From Naematelia aurantialba (Eukaryota > Basidiomycota > Tremellomycetes > Tremellales > Naemateliaceae): a DNA stretch of 64,000 nucleotides. Below the pieces are notes generated by a model that had not been told where the DNA came from, searched no databases, and saw nothing but the letters and a program-made list of their open reading frames with translations. Of the stretch, positions 56,008 to 64,000 are shown piece after piece. The position numbers and the translations under genes are program-made. Numbering within the stretch: the stretch's first letter is position 1; every line of letters begins with the position of its first letter. The DNA is taken from assembly GCA_021527695.1 (NCBI GenBank), contig JAKFAO010000002.1, positions 124,001 through 188,000 on the forward strand, written 5' to 3'.

Positions 56008-58459
56008 CTACGTGACATCAGGCAGCGAGTCGTAGTTGTAGCTCATCGAGAAAAGCATGGTCGGGTCAAAGTCGAAGGCAAATTCGCCCCATGGGGCGGT
56101 ATCATAGTTGATGATATCGACGCTATCTGGCGGTTCGGCTTCGGCCGTCGGTTTTGCCAGCTTGGCCAGGAGGCCCTGGTCGAACTCGCGGTTTATTGGG
56201 GGGAGGGACAGGCCTGATTGTCAATTCTCATCCTTCTGACAGAGTGCCGTCCCCTTGGACGATAAACGGAGGTTCCCGAAAAAAACAAAAATGAAGAGGG
56301 GGCCGGGGGCCGAGGAAGGGGAGACGGCGGGTGGTAGGCCGCAGAGCAACGTGAGGAGAATGAGCAGGCGACGGCGAGTTCGAGGAGGCAGCAGGGAAGC
56401 GATGACTGAACATACCGAAGACGTCGACAGCAGCCTTTCTGAACCCCCTTGCAAGCTCAATACAGACGGGCCACAGCTCGACATGCGCGTCCAACGCATC
56501 GAGGAGGAGCTTGAACAGCTCTGTCGCCTCGGTATGGTGCAGCTCGCCCGCCTCGTGGGCTAGCACAAGTAGCTGGCCACACACGACGAGCCGCTGCAGC
56601 TGCGGCCACGAAGGGTTGAGCTGCCCTGTCGCTGAGAGCTCGGCGTACGTGTGTAGAATCTGCGAGGCGGCCCTTACGAGGATACCGTGCGCCTGGGCGC
56701 CGAGCCGTGGATGCGCCATGTGCGGGGCGTACAGCAGGATTCTCAGCCTGTAGCACATCAGCATCACTCGAGCGCACGGGTGTCGAATGCCGAATGCTGG
56801 GGGAGGCTATCGGAAGTTCGTGTAGACTCTGAAGACTGGGAGAGTGGGAACGGGAGATACTCACCAGTTGTATCTACACACCGCCCAGGCAAGCTTGACA
56901 GGCGGTATCCCCTCGTTGTTGCCGTGCCGCACCTCGCGAAGAGAGGGCATCCACCTCGACTCGGACGCGGTAATGTACGTCTCGGAGGTTGTATCGACGT
57001 CTGGATCGGCAAAGTCGCGCAGGTACTCGTGGCTGTAGTACGAGACGCGGCGGAGACAGTCCGGGATCATCTGGGCGGGCGAGGTGGGATCGACGTCGAT
57101 CTCGGTGGACGGTAGACTGAGCTCGAGGTCTGCCAGGGAAGCGCGCAGTCTACAATGTATCGCGTTAGCACCTCGATGTGATGCGGATAGGCACGGATAC
57201 GTTGCGAGCAGCAGCAGCATCGACAGACATGAGACATCGGTGTGCCGTCGACATCAACACGACAGAGACATCAGACAACGGCATGATTTCCACATCCACA
57301 CGACATCCGCAGCGACAGCAGCAGGCTTGGGAGGAGAGGGACTAGGACTGACGTGTCAGAGTAATGAAAAGCCGCAAACAGCGGCGCGACGAGCTCTTGA
57401 GGCGGGTAGAGCGATGCCGTTTCGCGGCGGTGGAGACCGAGTTCGCGGATCTGCCACGCCATCTGGTCCAGCAGGCTGCGGGTGTCTGCGCTGCCGCCCA
57501 TCTGGTACGACCACGGGACGAGGCAGAACAGCGCCCCTGATCTCGTCGTCAGCACTGGACCCCGACCGCGGCCCACGCTCGGCATCGGCAACCGGCCGCT
57601 CACGCACACAGGGCAAAGGTGGACGGCCTGTTCCATCTGGCCAGCTCGGCGCACGCCAGTTGGAAGTAGGTGGTATCCTCTCGCGCGCCGCCTCTGGAGG
57701 TCGGCTCGAGCTGGAGCTGGGTGTACCGCTGCAGACACAGCGTGGCGTGCAACAGAGCCGTCTGGTCTTCCGTCAACGAATTCGGCATGGCGCGGTACCG
57801 CGCGTACAGGCCCAGCAGGCGCGGCCGGTCCACGGGATGGTCTGGGAGTTGCGATACGAGGACTTGTCCGATCAGCGCGTCTTCGAAGGCCTCCAGCTCC
57901 GGCGACGGCGGCAGCAGCGGGATCGGCAGCATGGACAGGCGCGTCTCGGGCTTGTACAGGAGCTGCGCGAACGGGAGCCCTAGAGCAGCGGGTCAGGGCA
58001 GTCTCGAGCGGCTAGAGAGTCACTGGACGGCGGACGGCGGACGGCGGACGGCAGGATGACTGACCTCGGTCGAGACACCATAGTGTGATGGCGCCCTCGA
58101 TCTCTTCCAGCGGCTTCCGGCGCGAGCTTATCGGACCTGTCACGCCAGACGGCGTGGTCGACGACTTGACACTGCTTGACAGGACAAACTTGTCCTCCAC
58201 CGCTCGTGGATGCGGCACCAACTTGGCTGACAACGCCCTGTGCTCGAATCAGCTGGCCGCCTTTATTCTTCCGACAGAGAAGACCAGCGTACCGCCTTGG
58301 ACGGGCCTTGACGCGCACCGCACAGGACTGCCCCAGGCCCGCTTCGACGCACTGCACGCACGGGGGCTGGCCGACACATCTGACCCGTCGTGCGCGACAC
58401 GTCTCGCATGCCTTGCTGCTGCGTTGCCGTGCGCTAGGACCAGCGACGGCAGTGGGCAT
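56008..58459 (-). CDS. Zn2Cys6 transcription factor with fungal-specific domain
   Basis: Minus-strand multi-exon gene. Start at 58459; the cluster CETCRARRVRCVGQPPCVQC and C.GLGQSC (CX2CX6CX5CX2CX8C) covers residues about 18-46, followed by basic VKARPRR. Later exons: VEDKFVLSSSVKSSTTPSG, then LPFAQLLYKPETRLSMLPIP and LGLYARYRAMPNSLTEDQTA, then QMAWQIRELGLHRRETASLY, the signature region of the fungal-specific transcription factor domain. Then YRLRILLYAPHMAHPRLG, and after a 202-nt intron (56415-56214) the final exon 56213-56008 reading DIINYDTAPWGEFAFDFDPT, an acidic/aromatic tail like an activation domain. It is tail-to-tail with the dioxygenase gene and may regulate it and the MFS gene; that is inference from position. 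Confidence 0.88.
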
Positions 58460-58905
58460 CTTGTCCGTCTCCGTCTGCCAAACCTAACAGTCACGCTGCT
58501 GTCACTGACAGCAGATGGTGTAGCGGATATACCTCGTTGTAGACGAGTGCGCCGTCCAAGGCCTTCGGCCACAGTCCGGTATTTCCGGGCTATTTCCCGA
58601 GCTTTCAGATACACTGTCGAGCGATGCAGTGGTCGCCGTCAGCTCGTCTTGTGTAATGTAGGACACCTCTGGCACACTGAGCATGCAAGCGTGCGCAAGT
58701 CTACGAAGCACGAGTGCTCTCACCACAGCAAGCCGTATGGCAGTTGTGGTACAGCTTAGGTAACATCCCCGTCCGCGCCTAAACAGAGACAATTTCGAGC
58801 AAGGCGCGTGAGATTCTGCTACGCCTAAAAGCACTACGGGCGCCTACGTTCTGTCCTGGTACCCGATCTAATCAGCCTCTAAGAAGACTCGTCCATGCTC
58901 CAAAC
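58460..58905. promoter_or_regulatory. Divergent promoter, Zn2Cys6 gene and ATG101
   Basis: 446 bp between head-to-head starts. No motif or gene recognised. Confidence 0.45.
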
Positions 58906-60281
58906 ATGGACCTCGTCAACACCATCCAGCTCGTACGTGCTCATCCTCGCCCACAGCAATGCCAGTCGCTGACCGCAGTGTCCTTCTTGACGCTCCTTAC
59001 GGCAGACGGTCCATCCGAGCCAGATGAAATCGGCTCTGCGCGTACTCCTGTATGCGATCCTCTTCCACCGCCTGCTGGACAACGTCGAGCCCGAGACACA
59101 CGAGCTGGAGGATGTGCATATCGTATGTGCTCTATTATATGCGCCTGCACAACTCTATTCCCGTCCCACTCTGTCGCGTCTTGCTCTTTGACACACTGCC
59201 GTTCCATCACGCCAATCTTGGACTGCGTGGCCGCGCAGAAGCTATATCGCGTGCATTGGCCAACTGATTAACAGGCTTGCGCTCCCAATGCGAGTATCGA
59301 AAAGGAAGTCTACGCAAAGATAGCCGAGTTTGAGCGCGAGGTCGTCGCGAGTGGTCGGAATCGCGGCCAAGTACGTACCGACCAGCTTCTCGCTTGCTCT
59401 CCTGCAGCTCGGCTGACCGGTGCTGTAGCTGGCCGTCGTGCTGTTGCAACGTATACCTCGGAAAGGCTGGTTCGCAATAACAGAGGTACGTAGCTATATA
59501 TTCTTCGGCATGGGCTCACGAGCGCTACAGGATCTCATTCCGTGGGAGGAACATCTGATCGACGTGGAACTCACGCCGCGACAACCGCGGGTTCCGGTCC
59601 CGCTGAAACAGCCGCTCATGTCGCTGTTGACGTTTTGCGCTGCACATGCAGGGAATGTGCCGCCCCTCACTGGTACTGCTGTGCGTGGCTCTCAGACTAC
59701 GTAGCCGCGCTTACCTTCCAACTTACTTGCGCTGTCCACGATCGCTCTCACCCTCTCCCCTTCCCAAACTATCGCCCTCACGCTCTTCCCACTCTCTCGC
59801 CATCATATCCTCTTGCCATCATATCCTCTCGCCATCAAATCCTGCTCAATGTCGCGCTCTACTCTGGCACACTACGTCCCCCTGGCGTCCAAACTTCCAG
59901 GACCAGAACACGCCCTTTTCGTACCAAATCCTCATCTCGCCACCGCCTCCATCCGAGATCTTCTCCCCCTCGCCACCGCTCCCCGCCACAGCCGGCGGCG
60001 TCGTCCCGCGCCTGACCTCGCCGCCACCCCAGCCCACTCTGGCGATATCAACCGCCACAGCGCGGCCGCCGACCTCCGTTTCAGGCGGCACGGCGATCTC
60101 CGGGAGCGAGGGCGCGGGCGGCGTGGGGGTGAGTGGGGCGAGTGCCGGCGGTGTCGGGGGAGCAGGGACGGGGATGGGGTACCTCGAGCAAGCCAAGGAC
60201 GGGCTGCGGTTCGTCAAGGAGACTGCGATCGGGTGGGGAGGGCGCGGCCATGGGCGGGGTGGCGGGGTGAGTGGGAACTGA
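58906..60281 (+). CDS. ATG101: Autophagy protein Atg101
   Basis: Six exons: 58906-58932, 59006-59122, 59275-59370, 59429-59485, 59531-59680, 59901-60281; total 828 nt, 275 residues. Atg101 is a HORMA-fold partner of Atg13 in the Atg1/ULK kinase complex that starts autophagosome formation; fungi with Atg101 lack the Atg29/Atg31 type. Visible marks: VHPSQMKSALRVLLYAILFH and PETHELEDVHI (family: vLh.I.FHR....P.t.e..d), IPRKGWFAITEDLIPWEEHL (matches the PWE.W strand of human ATG101), and NTPFSYQILI near the end of the fold. The HORMA core ends near residue 170; an extra ~100 residues rich in Pro, Ser and Gly follow, ending with a predicted helix YLEQAKDGLRFVKETAIGW. Every exon length is a multiple of three, so all introns are phase 0. 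Confidence 0.88.
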
Positions 60282-60741
60282 GTGTGGTTGGCGTGGGAGT
60301 GGGAACTGGATGTGATTGGAGTGGGAGTGGGGGGGATAGGATAGGATCTGAGGAGTGGTCAGTGGGCGCTGAAGAGGTGGTGTTACGGCGGAGACGTGTA
60401 TCGGTGTTATGGAGGTGTGGATTCTGGTGTTATGCCGGGGGTGTATCATGCCGTCATCGGTACATTGCATTGCCACATCGATCGAGTAGTGTTGTAACGT
60501 ATTCGGTCTGTATTATCATTCTTGTATGTCTAGTTGAATAAACCAATACATGTATCACTGCTTGCATGCTGGTGTGAGGTGAGAATCAAGACAAGGGCGG
60601 AATTATCTCGGCAGTTTACCCTTGCTTCCGTCCATATGTGTCAAAGACGCACAGAGAGCGCACGACACCGCGCAAGAGTACATAGGGTGCGCGAGATGGA
60701 ACGGTGCATAGACGTTTCTGACACCTCCATGTCGAAGCGGG
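60282..60741. other. Convergent 3' intergenic
   Basis: Between ATG101 and the hydrolase stop. GTGGGAGTGGG-type G-rich repeats lie at 60260-60335. No gene. Confidence 0.5.
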
Positions 60742-62791
60742 CTAGTTGCGTACAAACTGGGCAAAGTCGCGCAAGAACTCTCCTCGGCCGTTCGCCTCGG
60801 ACACGGCGCTGGTATGCAGGCCGTCGGGGTCCTGGGTTATCAGCATCGCCGTGTTCGTCTGACCAGCAGACCACCGTGACCACTACGTGTTCGACAAGCT
60901 AAAGTGGCAGAACCGACGACAGATGCCAGTAACTCAGTCCAGGCCCAGTCGACTCACCCGTCTCGCCCATACAGCAACACCGTCCTCCTTCATGCTCTCG
61001 ACAACCTGACGTACTTCGTCCTCGAACAACTCCCTGCCGCCGTAATGCACGTACACCTGTACCCCTTTATAGGCCCGTTGCGTTCGTTCCGACCCTAGAC
61101 AGCCCTTCGTCGCGTTGTGGTCGAGACAGTAATGTCGGATCCCCCTTTGCCTTGAGGGCGTCTTGCTTGAGGGCGGCAGGCTTTAATGGATCTATCTGGA
61201 GGGGTGCGGTCTCGAGGGGCTTCGTCTTGAGAGGGTTCAGGTCGAGGGGACGAGCCAGGAACGCCCAGTCCCCCTTCCGGGCAAAGACAGGGGAGAACCA
61301 CACATCCCCGCGTGCGGCAGGGACGTACCACCTCAACGCGCTCCTCACGGCCGTGTCGAGTCGGGGCCGGACCAGAGTATCCCAGGGTAGATTGGAGCGG
61401 TACGACGGCTGCGAAAGAGTGAGGTCGCACCATGGAGAGCTTGTTGCGAGGCGTCCTGGCAGGCCGAGGTTCGTCGAGGGCGAGGATGGAGACGGATAAG
61501 TGGATGAGGAAGGGGACGAGGATGGAGACGGATGAGACGATGAGGACGGGGAAGATGTCGGGGGCGGGGACGAGGAAGCGTGTGAGGATGAAGGCGGGGA
61601 CGTGGAAGGGGAAGAGATTGTGGGGGCGGAGGAAAGGAGGGCGAGGTACCGCGCAAGGAGGAACACAAGGTGTCCGCCTGCACTGTCGCCAAGAAGGATA
61701 ATATTGGAGGGACAGAACCCCAGCGTGTTGGTGAGGTGGGCATACGCTGCAAGGACATCGAGCAGCGGGGCCGGAAACGCAGTGTTTCGCGTCAGGGTCA
61801 GGCGGTAGGCCGAGCCTATTGCGTAGGATGGTCAGCGGGCCTTCGAGCGTGCAGACAGATAGTGTCAAGCTGCTGTCAAGGAGTGCACATTGCAGCCGGG
61901 AGAAACGATAAAGAGCATGTCAAGAGGACGTGGACTGCAGCCGGGAGAAACGGTCAAGAGATGCCCTGAGGATAGACCAACGTGCAGGAGATCAGGACGT
62001 AGGACGCACTGAACACTCGCAGGCCGGTACATTTCGCGATTTCGAGGGGGAAGTCTGTCCACAACGCATGTCCGCGTACGAAACCACTACAGTGCGTGAG
62101 CGTCCATACATCCAGGTCTTGTCCCTTTCTATAGCGTGCGTAGCTCATGGATGTCCTGATATCCTCGCTGAGATTCTGCGCGAGGTATCGAAAAATGGGA
62201 GCGCGACTCATCCACGCACCCGCCGTGGATGTGCAGAACGGCACGTTCTCCCTGTTTGGCCACCTGGGCCCCCTTGCGCCCGGCACCAGGCGGACTAAGG
62301 ACCCATAACGGCCTCGTCTCGCCTTTCACTCCTGCACATACCGCTATCCCCACTCTCAGCTCCTCCGGACATGGAGGAACCGGGACGACCTCCACTACCA
62401 CGCGGTCGATCCTGGCTGTCTCTGGTTTTCCCATCGACGCCGACGACAGGGACGCGCCTGGGGCGTAGGCGGCCTTGGTGGACGCTGGGATGGTCCAGTC
62501 GTATGCTTCATCCTCGGCGCGCGGGATCCACTGCGACGTAAGGATCTTTCCCACCCGTTCGACGCGGTTGGAAATGTGTCGCGAGAGCGTCCAGCTTTGG
62601 AAACTGGACTGGTCGGGTACAAGGAAGTGTGTCAGGACGAGGTACAGGATATACGGAGGGAGAAAGGGGAGGATAAGGATGTTCAGGAGCTTCTCGGTGA
62701 GGGGAGCAAGAGGCCGCGGCGCCGAGGGGTCTGGCGTAGATCGTAGCCATTCAGAGTGGAAGAGCGGTTGGTGCTGGACTTGCGCAGGCAT
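60742..62791 (-). CDS. Alpha/beta hydrolase, HSL (Abhydrolase_3) type
   Basis: Exons 62791-62220, 62086-62010, then from 61815; the last exons end at a probable stop 60742-60744. An N-terminal membrane helix (LLNILILPFLPPYILYLVL, residues about 35-53) anchors the protein. The oxyanion motif HIHGGGF is formed across intron 1 (GG|T GGT). The second join gives VFSSAYRL (YRL), and NIILLGDSAGGHLVFLL holds the catalytic serine (GDSAG). Next comes PGRLATSSPWCDLT, then VYVHYGGRELFEDEV, with the acid region, and finally LHTSAVSEANGRGEFLRDFA. About 45 Ser/Pro residues are inserted right after the nucleophile helix. The family are esterases or lipases; the membrane anchor suggests ER or lipid droplets. 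The exact last two introns, and the catalytic His, were not fixed. Confidence 0.85.
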
Positions 62792-63111
62792 GATGCCCGT
62801 TGCGCCAGTTGACGGCTGGGGACTTTTGAGAGCTGTCGTCTCTCACTCTGCCCCGTCCCTCCCTGTGGGCCTCCACACCTCACCACACTCGTCCAGAGGC
62901 AACCTGCTGCCAGGAGCTCTGGAGCTCAGAGTTGAGCGGGAGACCAGACCGACGGCGAGTACGTAGAGCTTGAACACTCGGAGATGAGCGTCGGCTACTT
63001 CCGGGTAATTTCCTGGAGTAACAGCACAACGAACACGGGCGAGAGGACACGGAGAGACGAGAGACAGGGACCCTTAAGAGGCGGGACATGTGTGTATGCT
63101 TGCTATGCTTG
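62792..63111. other. Intergenic
   Basis: Upstream of the hydrolase. I see no gene; a repeat of TGCTTGC/ATGCATGACATG begins at about 63095 and continues to 63165. Confidence 0.5.
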
Positions 63112-63165
63112 CTATGCATGATATACGTACTGTGCTTGCCATGCATGACATGCATGACATGCTTG
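63095..63165 (+). repeat. ATGCATGACATG-type short repeat
   Basis: Overlapping units of GCTTGCTATGC and CATGCATGACATG, several of them palindromic (ATGCAT). It overlaps the end of the hypothetical minus-strand gene below and encodes its repeated HACHA-like tail. Confidence 0.7.
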
Positions 63166-63706
63166 ATCGGCGTTGAGGACCGCCAACGCAGCGGGCTGGA
63201 GCCCGGCCGGTATTCTTTCGGTGGACGCCGGGCGGAGTGTCGGTGAGGCATATTCCAGCAGCGTCTCCAACGGTTCTGCATCACTTGGAGCGAGGCGGCG
63301 CAACCGAGGTGTGCTTGTACCACGAACAGAGCATGATGGTTGCGCCGGGTGATCGTTGTAGTATGGGAACAATCCCGACGCCATCATGTCTCCGGCTAGA
63401 GTCCTCATTCGATCGTACGTCAATCGCCTCTGCTCCCCAGCTGGAAGACCTGCTCCACTGGCCGGAACCCGATCCTCTCCAACCCTTTCAGTAGCGTTTC
63501 GTGCTCGCACCAATTTCAGTATGCAAACTCGTATACTCGACGCATAACCTGCTGAAGCCACGGACCAGAAAGGCGCGCTGGAAAGGCGCACGCCTCGAAT
63601 CGGAAATAGGCCCGCGGGTGACGCGAGTGACTTTCACATTGAGAGGCTGGTGTTTTTCCCCTCTCTTTGCCTTGTCATTCAACTTGATCCCCCGGTAGTC
63701 CTCCAT
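63112..63706 (-). CDS. Hypothetical protein, 177 residues, low confidence
   Basis: Two exons, 63706-63511 and 63449-63112, with a 61-nt GTGCGA...CAG intron, sum to 534 nt. The reading is MEDYRGIKLNDKAKRGEKHQ at the start, LPAGEQRRLTYDRMRTLAGD after the intron. No domain or membrane helix recognised. The C-terminus runs into the simple repeat at 63095-63165, which is a warning sign. Confidence 0.3.
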
Positions 63707-63784
63707 CGTCGACCTTGTGCGTCTGGTCTCGCAGCGGCACGATATGCTCAAGGAGCGCGACTCGACCAACGTCCCGGCGGACGT
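63699..63784 (+). CDS. Possible internal or first exon at the window edge
   Basis: Bounded by a CCGGTAG acceptor-like end and a strong GTGAGT donor at 63785. The frame reads SSIVDLVRLVSQRHDMLKER and then DSTNVPADV, a hydrophilic helix. The remainder of any such gene would lie to the right, where I could not find the next exon with confidence. It overlaps the start of the minus-strand hypothetical gene, so at most one of the two is likely right. Confidence 0.25.
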
Positions 63785-64000
63785 GTGAGTGATTCCTTAG
63801 TTTGCCTGCGGGGTGGCGACATGTCCGAATGACTCGTAAACAAGCGTGGCGGGACTGTGGAGAATGTGGTACTGAGGTACTGATCTCGGTCGTATACGTA
63901 CACGAGCTGTGTCTTAGTATCTCATCGTAGCACAGTCTACCGGTGCTCTCCTATTGCATTATTATTCTTACAGGCATTATCAGACTGAAGGAGGCTGACT

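Noticed and set aside
62087..62230. Apparent frameshift in the oxyanion motif of the alpha/beta hydrolase (HIHGG then CVDE)
   Set aside because: A 133-nt intron (62219-62087) with a GTGCGT donor and TGTAG acceptor restores HIHGGGFVRGH, so there is no defect.
1..64000. Search for CRISPR arrays, tRNA genes and transposons
   Set aside because: No spaced identical repeats, no GGTTCGA-type tRNA arm in a cloverleaf context, and no transposase or terminal repeats were found by eye; short tRNAs with introns could still be missed.

Overview
This window is nuclear DNA of a fungus, most likely a basidiomycete yeast of the Tremellomycetes (Cryptococcus/Trichosporon relatives). Genes are closely packed, use both strands, are split by many short GT-AG introns (very often 45-50 nt), and several proteins carry long Ser/Ala/Pro or acidic low-complexity stretches. 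The order is an inference from gene content and intron style; no rRNA marker is present. I saw no tRNA, rRNA, transposon or CRISPR.

Left part (1-25 kb): the 5' end of a multicopper ferroxidase gene (FET3, minus) is divergent from a complete iron permease gene (FTR1), a high-affinity iron uptake pair whose shared promoter holds two GATA-type iron-regulator motifs. Then come a glutathione S-transferase, a membrane protein with a vezatin/Inp2-like look, a small unknown protein, PP2A methylesterase PPE1 divergent from mitochondrial ribosomal protein uL11m, a low-complexity unknown protein, histone chaperone HIR1 divergent from kinetochore protein MIS12, and the cAMP-dependent protein kinase catalytic subunit.

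Middle (25-45 kb): an FHA-domain tail-anchored protein, an aldo-keto reductase with an 8-nt microexon carrying the catalytic tyrosine, a degenerate kinase-like locus, a large mitochondrial helical-repeat protein, phosducin-like PLP1, splicing factor CWC24, and a Zn2Cys6 regulator. From 40.9 to 45.2 kb lies the most unusual region: five tiny genes, each encoding a short acidic/Ser-Thr N-terminus, one transmembrane helix and a cytosolic pair of cysteine knuckles, with an intron at the same place just before the membrane helix. I do not recognise this family.

Right part (45-64 kb): a heavily split SPO22/ZIP4-type meiotic gene, an allantoate-permease-family MFS transporter, a small tetraspan-like membrane protein, a phytanoyl-CoA dioxygenase-family enzyme and a second Zn2Cys6 regulator (transporter, enzyme and regulator may form a small catabolic group), then autophagy protein ATG101 and a hormone-sensitive-lipase-type alpha/beta hydrolase. 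The last kilobase holds only weak gene candidates.

Exon coordinates given below were worked out by hand from splice consensus, reading phase and family motifs. Where the exon lengths sum to a whole number of codons I say so; all remain predictions without transcript data.
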